9,568 nucleotides of DNA from Treponema sp. (GTDB lineage: Bacteria; Spirochaetota; Spirochaetia; Treponematales; Treponemataceae). The notes under the pieces are model-generated. The model ran no database searches. It had not been told where the DNA came from and saw nothing but the letters and a program-made list of their open reading frames with translations. This document shows, one piece after another, positions 1-7,030 of this stretch; the first letter of the stretch is position 1, and every line of letters begins with the position of its first letter. The stretch spans positions 1 through 9,568 of the forward strand of contig JAEDFX010000087.1 in the NCBI GenBank assembly GCA_016297805.1. Direction: 5' to 3'. Made by a program: the position numbers and the translations under genes.

Positions 1-51
1 TTTAAAACTCTGGCAAAATATCTGCTTGCCAGAATGGGGTTGCTGAAATAA
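1..51 (+). CDS. 3' end of an unidentified upstream gene (partial)
   Basis: Reading frame 1 is open from the window edge and ends at TAA (49-51), giving the tail FKTLAKYLLARMGLLK. The stop shares its last base with the ATG of the next gene (TAATG), an arrangement typical of translationally coupled operon genes. The other two forward frames hit stops at 3-5 and 44-46, so this frame is the best candidate but not proven. Sixteen residues are too few to name a family. The basic, leucine-rich tail would suit a cytoplasmic or membrane-associated enzyme of an envelope locus, which is only a guess from context. Confidence 0.45.
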   Translation, partial: FKTLAKYLLARMGLLK

Positions 52-1634
52 TGGACTTTACATCTACAGGATTCATCCTTTTCACCGCTATTACCGTTCT
101 AATCTATTATCTTGTTCCACAAAGAATTAAATGGATTATTCTTCTTATTGCAAGTTATTTATTTTATGCGATAAATAATTTCAAAGCACTTTTTTTCATA
201 ATTACATCGACCCTGATAAGCTATTTTGGCGCACTCCTGATGTCCAGAATTGAAAATAACTGCAACCTCAGAATTTCAAATTTTATTAACTCTACAGACG
301 ATAAAGATAAACAAAAAGCTTTTAAGAAATCAGAAAAATCAAATGCAAAGAAGAAAAAGAAGATTGCTGCAATATTTACCATGACATTCATTTTTGGAAT
401 TCTTGCAGTCCTAAAATATTCGAATTTTGTAATTGAAAGCCTCAATCAATTATTCAATATTAATAATGCACATTTTAGATTCATTCTTCCTCTTGGTATT
501 TCTTTCTATTCATTCCAAATTGCAAGCTACATATTTGATGTCTATTATGGAAAATATCAGGCGGAAAAAAATATTTTTCATTATGCTTTATATGTCTGCT
601 ATTTTCCAAGCATTGTCCAGGGCCCTATCAACAGATATAACGACCTTAAGATTCATTTCTTTGAAACAAGACATTTCTTTAATCTTGAAACAGCACAATT
701 TGCAATGCAGCGCATACTTTGGGGTATGTTGAAAAAATTGGTTATTGCCGACCGTGCTGCTGATGTTGTAACATACCTTTTCAATAATCATGCCTCATTA
801 CCATGGTACATGACCTGGTGTGGACTTTTGTTCTATTCAATAAAACTCTACGCTGATTTCAGTGGAGCCATGGATGTCACAATCGGTATATCAAATCTGT
901 TTGGGATCAGTCTTCAAGAAAATTTCCGACAGCCATTTTTCAGTCAATCAATCGCGGAATTCTGGAGACGCTGGCATATAACACTCGGAACATGGATGAA
1001 GGACTATATTTTCTATCCCTTCAGTCTGTCAAAATTTTCAGGAAACATAACAAAATTCCTTTCTGAGAAAAACAAATTTCTTGCACGTGCAGTTCCAAGC
1101 TGTCTTGGAAATCTTATTGTATTTTTCATTGTCGGTGTCTGGCATGGTGCTGAATGGCATTATATCGTGTATGGTCTGTACAATGCCTTAATAATTATCT
1201 TTGGTATAATACTCAAACCATTTTTTGAAAGGCTTTCTGCATTTTTCCATATAGAAACTGAAAATAAGTTTTTTAAATTGTTCAGAATCGTCCGTACTTT
1301 CATTCTTGTGAATATTGGATGGGTTTTTGATGATAATACTACAGGTCTTGACATGAGTTTTTCAATGATCAGGCAGGCATTTTCATTTAACACCGGACAC
1401 CTTTCAGTAAATTATAATCCTTTTACATATACAGAACTTACACTAATCACAGTGATATTCTTTAGTGCCATATGGTTCCTAGTAAGTCTAAAGAAAGAAA
1501 AAGGAATTAATGTACTGAAAAAGATATCAGAAAAACACTTGATAGTCAGATGGATCATTTATATTGCATTGATCATGTCTACACCATTCTTCCAGGCTTC
1601 AAAAATGGCAGGTTTTATCTATGCTCAGTTTTAA
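51..1634 (+). CDS. MBOAT-family O-acyltransferase, DltB/AlgI-like (first copy)
   Basis: A 527-residue polytopic inner-membrane protein. Members of this family (DltB, AlgI, PatA) take an acyl group from a cytoplasmic donor and pass it across the membrane to an extracytoplasmic polysaccharide or partner protein. The family signature is clear: NFRQPFF with FWRRWHITLGTWMKDY (residues about 291-319, His309), and GVWHGAEWHYIVYGLYNA (362-379) with the expected catalytic His365. The start resembles family N-termini (STGFILFTAITVLIYYLVP), and the length is near the usual 450-530. Residues about 84-104 form a very lysine-rich hydrophilic loop, probably cytoplasmic. The protein ends in FIYAQF (522-527), a match to the FIYxxF motif found in DltX. 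The ATG overlaps the upstream stop by one base, and a GGGG at 36-39 could act as a weak ribosome site. The 3' end overlaps the next gene by 14 bp. In a locus with an adenylating ligase and carrier protein, the likely donor is the loaded carrier; the acceptor is unknown. Confidence 0.93.
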   Translation: MDFTSTGFILFTAITVLIYYLVPQRIKWIILLIASYLFYAINNFKALFFIITSTLISYFGALLMSRIENNCNLRISNFINSTDDKDKQKAFKKSEKSNAKKKKKIAAIFTMTFIFGILAVLKYSNFVIESLNQLFNINNAHFRFILPLGISFYSFQIASYIFDVYYGKYQAEKNIFHYALYVCYFPSIVQGPINRYNDLKIHFFETRHFFNLETAQFAMQRILWGMLKKLVIADRAADVVTYLFNNHASLPWYMTWCGLLFYSIKLYADFSGAMDVTIGISNLFGISLQENFRQPFFSQSIAEFWRRWHITLGTWMKDYIFYPFSLSKFSGNITKFLSEKNKFLARAVPSCLGNLIVFFIVGVWHGAEWHYIVYGLYNALIIIFGIILKPFFERLSAFFHIETENKFFKLFRIVRTFILVNIGWVFDDNTTGLDMSFSMIRQAFSFNTGHLSVNYNPFTYTELTLITVIFFSAIWFLVSLKKEKGINVLKKISEKHLIVRWIIYIALIMSTPFFQASKMAGFIYAQF

Positions 1635-2598
1635 GATTAAGAAAGTTTTATATTCTCTTATATTTATAATCACATTGATTTGTTTTGTTGCAATCGCAAA
1701 TTATTTACTTGTTCCAACAACCACAATGGAACTTAAATTTGAAGGATATAGAAAATATGATCAAAATATTGACGTTCTCTTTTTAGGAAATTCTTTGACT
1801 GGTGATTCCATCAGTAAAAAAACTGCGGATGAATTATATGGATTAAACACATTCAAGTATCCTCATCAGGGAACAAATCCTGAAATTCTATATTATTTAC
1901 TGCTGGATGTTTCTTCAAAACACAAAATTTCTAAACTAATATGTGACTGGGACATAATACAGGTTTTTCAAGATCCTCCATACCATTATCCACATTCTGA
2001 AGAACTCTATAGAGAATTTCTAAGACATTCATACAATAACAGAAAATTGTTTTTTTTGACATTGAAAAATAGCTTCAAACAAAGGTATACATCATCTTTT
2101 TTTAAGTATTCATCATTTCCTGAAAACATTACAAACATTCCCGCAGTAATAAAATCAAACAGACAACATGCATTGCAGCCAAATACAGAAAACAACAAAT
2201 TATTGGCAAAGCAGGCACTTGCTGACAAAGAAAATTATATCCCTAAAAAGTTCAACAATGTTACTGTTGAAACATCCTATAAAAACACAATTGAAAAAAG
2301 TGACATTGATTATATGATACTGATCAAAGATTTCTGCAACGCAAACAATATTGAACTTACGGTTGTCTCCTACCCTTTACCACAATGTGTAGAAGAAAGT
2401 CTTCCTCAAATCAAGGACTTCAGAAGAATATCTGCAGATTTCTTTCATAAAAATGGAATTACATATTTTGATGCATCAATTATTGATTCATCTCAGGATA
2501 ATTATAAATTTAAAGATGCTTATGGACACATCTTTGAAGAATATCAAGATGATTTTACTATGAGACTTGTAGAAAAAATCAATACTAAAAAAAATTAA
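1621..2598 (+). CDS. membrane-anchored SGNH/DltD-like protein (first copy)
   Basis: A 325-residue protein with one N-terminal hydrophobic segment (about 8-30) after a basic start, so a signal anchor with the rest outside the cytoplasm. Residues 51-63 (DVLFLGNSLTGDS) look like SGNH block I, with Ser58 as candidate nucleophile. A later G84/N86 region (HQGTNPE) may be a block II/III equivalent. The usual C-terminal DxxH is irregular: the sequence reads KDAYGH, so His303 is present but the nearest Asp (299) is one residue too far upstream. Family proteins such as DltD and AlgJ/AlgX work with an MBOAT partner in polymer acylation. The start at 1621 lies inside the MBOAT gene; GGCAGG (1607-1612) sits 8 bases upstream, and the hydrophobic anchor follows at once. 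Lysine and asparagine content is high. The family call rests on block I, topology and position, so it is weaker than for the next gene. It may be a structural partner, not an active enzyme. Confidence 0.78.
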   Translation: MLSFKIKKVLYSLIFIITLICFVAIANYLLVPTTTMELKFEGYRKYDQNIDVLFLGNSLTGDSISKKTADELYGLNTFKYPHQGTNPEILYYLLLDVSSKHKISKLICDWDIIQVFQDPPYHYPHSEELYREFLRHSYNNRKLFFLTLKNSFKQRYTSSFFKYSSFPENITNIPAVIKSNRQHALQPNTENNKLLAKQALADKENYIPKKFNNVTVETSYKNTIEKSDIDYMILIKDFCNANNIELTVVSYPLPQCVEESLPQIKDFRRISADFFHKNGITYFDASIIDSSQDNYKFKDAYGHIFEEYQDDFTMRLVEKINTKKN

Positions 2599-2610
2599 AC
2601 AGGTAATTCA

Positions 2611-3921
2611 ATGAATCGAAAAATAGAATTAATCATAAAATCAGAAGTCTTCTCCATTATTTTCGTCGCTATCAGTTTTCTTCTTTCATTTATCCTTAAG
2701 AACAATATAAACTCATATGCCAGGACTCTATTCAATGAGTTTTACAGACAGGAAAAGGTTGACATACTTTTTTGCGGTGCCAGCCATATCAGTCATGGTA
2801 TCAATCCACAAATAGCAGACTCAATGCTCAATGCATCAACTTATAATACCGGAACTCCATCTCAACGCATTGAGGCAACATACGCTATCATAGAACAGGC
2901 AATAAAACTCTATGATCTAAAGAAAATATATCTGGAAATTGATTTTGCTGTAGTCTCAACAACTTCTTTTAAAGATTCCAAAGGGTTTAAAGCAAACTAT
3001 ATTGTTGGAGAAAACATCAAGGATCTCAAGGTTAAATATAATCTATACAAAACTATGTCGAGTCCAAAATACTACCTTAACCATATTCTACCTATAGGAA
3101 AAGACAAAATGATATCCCTTAATCCCAAAGACATAGTAAATAAAATAAGGGCTATAATTTCAGGCGCATACTACAGAGCAGAATATTCAAACGAAGATAC
3201 CATTTACGCAGGAAAAGGATGCGTAATGGATTTAAACTCCATAGAGGATGGTACTTTTTCAAATAATAGCTTTGAGAAACCAATTCCAATAAAAGACTTT
3301 GTTGAAGACTGGAAAAGTATGATTAAGAAAATAATAAACAAATGCGAAGAAAAAAAAATTGAACTGGTTTTCTTCTCCATGCCACAAAGTGATTTCTATC
3401 TGAATGAAAAATCAAATTTTGACGATTTTCATTTTTATATAAAAAACTTTCTTGCTGAGAATAACTATGACTATTATGATTTTTGCCTTGCAAATCCGGA
3501 CATTCTTCCATTAAAGGACCATCACTACTCTGATGACAATCATTTAAGTAAAGATGGTATCGAATTGTGGACAAACGTTTTCTGTAAATGGGCCTCAGGA
3601 GAAATATCAGATGAGGAGATGTTCTTTTCATCTTATGAAGAAAAAATGAAAAAAATGGCGTCACAAATTTTCGGATTGATATTGTCCCTTGAACAAGATA
3701 CAAATAATTTGAAAATCACTTCAATTGACAACAACAACAGCAATGATGTAATCACATATGATGTTAATTACATTATTGATGGTGAGACTATTCCAGTCGC
3801 CATCAATTCTCGAGAGAATACTTTCAGTATGCCATCAAACAAAACCCTTACAGTGGAAGTATTCAGCTATCTTAATGATAAACAGCAAAATCACTGCAAA
3901 GAAATTTTCACGGTTTTCTAA
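2611..3921 (+). CDS. membrane-anchored SGNH/DltD-like protein with extra C-terminal domain (second copy)
   Basis: A 436-residue protein with a single N-terminal membrane segment (about 11-29) and a large extracytoplasmic part. Block I is VDILFCGASHISHG (50-63), with candidate nucleophile Ser58. A GTPS stretch (81-84) occupies the place of the later glycine block, and the C-terminal catalytic pair is intact as DDNH (Asp308, His311) in SDDNHLSKDGIELW. This fits a working SGNH acyltransferase or esterase of the kind paired with MBOAT proteins (DltD, AlgX/AlgJ, PatB). About 90 residues after the SGNH fold (from about 345) are an addition: a charged, probably helical linker, then alternating hydrophobic strand-like segments to the end, perhaps a small beta domain for binding glycan or partner. 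It lies 12 bp after the previous gene with a weak CAGGT ribosome site, and 18 bp before the second MBOAT. It shares the plan of its neighbour (both have Ser58) but is clearly diverged. Confidence 0.85.
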   Translation: MNRKIELIIKSEVFSIIFVAISFLLSFILKNNINSYARTLFNEFYRQEKVDILFCGASHISHGINPQIADSMLNASTYNTGTPSQRIEATYAIIEQAIKLYDLKKIYLEIDFAVVSTTSFKDSKGFKANYIVGENIKDLKVKYNLYKTMSSPKYYLNHILPIGKDKMISLNPKDIVNKIRAIISGAYYRAEYSNEDTIYAGKGCVMDLNSIEDGTFSNNSFEKPIPIKDFVEDWKSMIKKIINKCEEKKIELVFFSMPQSDFYLNEKSNFDDFHFYIKNFLAENNYDYYDFCLANPDILPLKDHHYSDDNHLSKDGIELWTNVFCKWASGEISDEEMFFSSYEEKMKKMASQIFGLILSLEQDTNNLKITSIDNNNSNDVITYDVNYIIDGETIPVAINSRENTFSMPSNKTLTVEVFSYLNDKQQNHCKEIFTVF

Positions 3922-3939
3922 TCAAAATAGAGGAATAAA

Positions 3940-5490
3940 ATGAATATAGTATCATTAAATTACATTCTTTTTGTCATAGTCTTTCTATCTCTATATTATA
4001 TTGTACCAAAGAAAACTCAATGGCAGATTATTCTTATCGCAAATACAGTTTTCTATGGATTTACCGGATTAGGTAATCTTACATTTATCATATCGAGTTC
4101 ACTTATAACTTATATAACCGCATCCATTGTATCTAATTTAAATGAAGCCCTAAAAAAGAATAAACTTGAAAAATCAAAAGAAGATTATAAAAAAATCAAA
4201 GTAATATTTTTAAGCAAAAAACGATTTATTCTGATTTCCATGTTGATACTCAATGTTGGATTACTTGTATATCTTAAATATTGGAGAGTTCTTTTTTCAT
4301 CTAAATCATTATTTTTACCAATTGGAATTTCTTACTATACATTACAGACAATTTCCTACTTTATGGATGTTTACAACGAAAAAATTCAGCATGAAAAAAG
4401 TTTTTTCAGATACTTTGCTTATGTCTCTTTTTTTCCACAACTGATCATGGGACCAATAAACAGATATGGAGATACAGGAAAGCAAATCAATTCATGCCAT
4501 AATTTTAAGTTTGAAAACATAAAACATGGTGTAATGCTCATTCTTTACGGTGCAATGAAAAAAATAATAATAGCAGACATGCTTGTAGGCCGTATTTCAG
4601 ATATCATGGATCCTAATCTCACGAACATCCCTGGATTCGTTATCCTGTTCGGTATACTGATGTATTCAGTATATCAATATGCAGATTTTTCAGGTGGAAT
4701 AGACATGGTTCTTGGCGTTGCTGAACTTTTCGATATTAAAATGATGCAGAATTTCAAACAGCCATACTTTTCTACAAGCCTTGCTAATTTCTGGCAACGG
4801 TGGCATATAAGTCTAGGTGCATGGATGAGAGACTATGTTTTCTATCCTTTGGCACTCACCAAATTTTTCCAGAAAATATCAAAATTCTTTTCAGTCCATG
4901 CAGGCAAACATGTTGGACGAGTAATCGGTGCATGTATAGCAAACATTGTTGTTTTTGTACTTGTAGGAATATGGCATGGTCCTGAATTACATTTTTTGAT
5001 TTGGGGACTATATAATGGAATCATAATTGCTTTGAGTGATCTTTGCAGTCCGATATTTAAAAATCTCACCAGAATTCTTAAAATAAATGAAAATTCAAAA
5101 GGATTCTACATATTCAGAATAATAAGAACGTTTATCATAGTAAATATAGGATGGTATTTTGATCGAATAACCGATGTCAGAAAATCTTTCATATATCTCA
5201 AAAATACTTTTCTAAATTTCGGAAATCCATTAAATGTCAACCGCGACTATCTAAATACTTTATTCGGTCACATATCAAATTTTCAGTCTCAAATAGTTCT
5301 GGTTATTATCGGCACCTGTCTTGTACTCTTCAATGATCTGTATAAGAACAACAGATTGAGTTTATATTCATCAATTCAGAAGAAAAATATTTTCATAAGA
5401 TGGAGTACATATTATCTGCTTTTAATACTGATCATCATTGGTCTATCATTTACACAAGGTGATGTAGGATTCATGTATGCTCAATACTAA
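3940..5490 (+). CDS. MBOAT-family O-acyltransferase, DltB/AlgI-like (second copy)
   Basis: A 516-residue polytopic membrane protein with the same plan as the MBOAT at the start of the window. Key regions are QNFKQPYF and NFWQRWHISLGAWMRDY (about 270-299, His289), and VGIWHGPELHFLIWGLYNG (342-360) with the expected catalytic His346. It also shares LPIGISYYTLQTISYFMDVY (126-145) and FPQLIMGPINRYGD (165-178) with the first copy. Similarity runs end to end, but many residues differ, so this is an old duplication or a paralogue and not an assembly repeat. The lysine-rich cytoplasmic loop is present but shorter and less extreme (about 72-94). The last residues are FMYAQY (511-516), a variant of the FIYxxF tail with Tyr513. 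The ATG has a fair ribosome site (AGAGGA, 3929-3934, 5-base spacing). As the second transferase it may serve another acceptor, act with the second SGNH protein, or work with the first MBOAT. Confidence 0.93.
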   Translation: MNIVSLNYILFVIVFLSLYYIVPKKTQWQIILIANTVFYGFTGLGNLTFIISSSLITYITASIVSNLNEALKKNKLEKSKEDYKKIKVIFLSKKRFILISMLILNVGLLVYLKYWRVLFSSKSLFLPIGISYYTLQTISYFMDVYNEKIQHEKSFFRYFAYVSFFPQLIMGPINRYGDTGKQINSCHNFKFENIKHGVMLILYGAMKKIIIADMLVGRISDIMDPNLTNIPGFVILFGILMYSVYQYADFSGGIDMVLGVAELFDIKMMQNFKQPYFSTSLANFWQRWHISLGAWMRDYVFYPLALTKFFQKISKFFSVHAGKHVGRVIGACIANIVVFVLVGIWHGPELHFLIWGLYNGIIIALSDLCSPIFKNLTRILKINENSKGFYIFRIIRTFIIVNIGWYFDRITDVRKSFIYLKNTFLNFGNPLNVNRDYLNTLFGHISNFQSQIVLVIIGTCLVLFNDLYKNNRLSLYSSIQKKNIFIRWSTYYLLLILIIIGLSFTQGDVGFMYAQY

Positions 5491-5492
5491 TA

Positions 5493-5521
5493 TTTTAACT
5501 TTATCAAAAATATGCTAATAT
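5493..5521 (+). promoter_or_regulatory. possible extended -10 promoter before the activation genes
   Basis: The 37-bp gap after the second MBOAT is the largest in the first five gene junctions. It holds TGCTAATAT (5513-5521), an extended -10 form, with a poor -35 (TTTTAA, 5493-5498) 17 bases upstream. Transcription would begin near 5528, at the ATG itself, and there is no Shine-Dalgarno sequence there, so a leaderless start is possible. In DNA this AT-rich such matches arise by chance, so this is only a candidate. Confidence 0.25.
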
Positions 5522-5527
5522 AAAAGA

Positions 5528-7030
5528 ATGAAATACACAGTTTTAGATTACCTTGAAGAAACAGCAGCAAAATATCCAGAAAAGATAGCTTTTGCAGATA
5601 TAAATGATAAGGTTACCTGGAATCAATTTGTTGAGAATGCCAGAAATATTTCTTATTTTATTGCAGATAATTTCGAACGAGGATCTGCAGTTCCTGTAAT
5701 GATGGAAAAATCAGTAAGGACATTGGAATTTTTTTTCGGAGCCCTCTATGCAGGATGTTTTTATTCATATTTTGATTCAACCTTTCCTGACAGTCGTCTT
5801 TCATCAATGATTTCAACTCTTGGTGTCTCAAAAATCATCTCGGAAAGAAAAAATGAGAAGAAACTATCAGGACTACAGATAACTCCTCTCTTCACTGATG
5901 TAATTCCGGATATGCCGCATAAGGATGTTGGTGCAAGGCAGGAACTCATCATAGACACAGATCCTGTCTACGCAAATTTTACTTCAGGCACTACAGGCAC
6001 ACCAAAGGCAGTACTTGTAAATCACAAAAATGTCATTGACTTCATCACATGCTTCACTGAAATTTTTGAGATCCAGGCGGAGGAAAATCTTGCCAATCAG
6101 GCTCCATTCGATTTTGATGTCTCAGTAAAAGATATTTTCAGCGGCATTTTTACAGGCGCAACAGTTCATCTTGTCCCTAAAGCATATTTCTCATTCCCGA
6201 CAAAACTTCTGGACTATCTTGAGGAACGGGAAATTACAACCCTTATCTGGGCTGTTTCTGCACTCTGCATTATTTCAACCTTGAATGGATTCAGCTACAA
6301 GATTCCATCAAAACTAAAAAAAATCATGTTCAGTGGCGAAGTAATGCCTATCAAACAGCTTCGGAAATGGAAAGAAAATGTTCCTGATGCAGAATACATA
6401 AACCTTTACGGCCCTACTGAAATTACATGCAACTGTACATACTACAGACTTCCAAAAGAAATTTCTGAAGATTATGTTACTCCTATGGGTATTCCTTTTC
6501 CTAATGAAAGAGTTTTTCTTCTTGATGAAAATGACAATCTTATCGTTGAAGCTGGATTGGAAGGTGAAATATGTGTAAGTGGTTCATGTGTCGCTCTCGG
6601 ATACTATGACAATCCCAAAACAGATGAAGTATTCGTTCAGAACCCATGCAACAAGAAATTCTTTGAACGTATTTACAGAACCGGTGATCTTGGAAAACTT
6701 GGTGATGATGGGCTCTTTTACTATATTGGAAGAAAAGACACTCAGATCAAGCATATGGGACATCGCATTGAACTTGGTGAAATTGAGGGAAACATTGAAA
6801 AAAATTGTTCTGTAACACGTGCAGTTGCGATATTCACAAACAACAAAATCTATGCTTTCTACACAACTACTGATAATCAGCCAATTGAAAAAAAAGATAT
6901 CGTAACATCACTTAAAGTTGATCTCCCTGTCTACATGGTTCCGTCTGACTTTATTCATATCGATGAATTTCCACTTACAAAAAATGGAAAAGTAGACAAG
7001 CGTGCATTGGAGGCAAAACTTAATGGATAA
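5528..7030 (+). CDS. DltA-like amino acid adenylation enzyme (carrier-protein ligase)
   Basis: A 500-residue stand-alone adenylating enzyme of the ANL superfamily, the length of DltA (about 500). It should activate an amino acid with ATP and transfer it to the phosphopantetheine thiol of the carrier protein encoded at 8168. Core motifs appear in order: P-loop TSGTTGTPK (152-160), FDVSV with Asp197 (196-200, the residue that binds the amino group in DltA and in peptide-synthetase A domains), NLYGPTEIT (292-300), YRTGDLG (383-389), GRKDTQIKHMGHRIELGEIE (401-420) and the C-terminal PLTKNGKVD (482-490) with catalytic Lys488. Asp197 supports an amino acid over a plain fatty acid as substrate. One pocket position differs from DltA: FCGEVLP reads FSGEVMP here, giving Ser269 where DltA has the Cys linked to D-alanine preference. 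The ATG has no clear ribosome site. The stop lies inside the next gene (8-bp overlap). It is not a full peptide synthetase: no condensation or fused carrier domain is present. Confidence 0.93.
   Translation: MKYTVLDYLEETAAKYPEKIAFADINDKVTWNQFVENARNISYFIADNFERGSAVPVMMEKSVRTLEFFFGALYAGCFYSYFDSTFPDSRLSSMISTLGVSKIISERKNEKKLSGLQITPLFTDVIPDMPHKDVGARQELIIDTDPVYANFTSGTTGTPKAVLVNHKNVIDFITCFTEIFEIQAEENLANQAPFDFDVSVKDIFSGIFTGATVHLVPKAYFSFPTKLLDYLEEREITTLIWAVSALCIISTLNGFSYKIPSKLKKIMFSGEVMPIKQLRKWKENVPDAEYINLYGPTEITCNCTYYRLPKEISEDYVTPMGIPFPNERVFLLDENDNLIVEAGLEGEICVSGSCVALGYYDNPKTDEVFVQNPCNKKFFERIYRTGDLGKLGDDGLFYYIGRKDTQIKHMGHRIELGEIEGNIEKNCSVTRAVAIFTNNKIYAFYTTTDNQPIEKKDIVTSLKVDLPVYMVPSDFIHIDEFPLTKNGKVDKRALEAKLNG
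7009..7013 (+). promoter_or_regulatory. ribosome binding site that fixes the decarboxylase start
   Basis: GGAGG lies within the last codons of the ligase gene, 9 bases before the ATG at 7023. It is among the best Shine-Dalgarno matches in the window. It supports ATG 7023 over an in-frame GTG at 7002, which would add seven residues (with His-Trp-Arg-Gln) that do not resemble the family N-terminus. Confidence 0.6.

Noticed and set aside
347..364. A-rich run in the first MBOAT as a frameshift or slippage site
   Set aside because: The lysine codon run (AAG/AAA mixed) encodes a cytoplasmic loop, the frame is intact to the normal C-terminus, and the second MBOAT has a comparable basic loop.
3323..3703. 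126-codon open frame on the - strand
   Set aside because: It lies fully inside the second SGNH gene, opposite conserved SGNH motifs, with composition and sequence like no family I know; an antisense shadow.
3940..5490. Second MBOAT as an assembly duplicate or recent tandem repeat of the first
   Set aside because: The two share motifs, but DNA and protein differ along the whole length, including loops and tails, so they are old paralogues.
7002..7022. GTG at 7002 as start of the decarboxylase
   Set aside because: It adds seven residues unlike the family, while ATG 7023 has a GGAGG 9 bases upstream and gives a family-like N-terminus.
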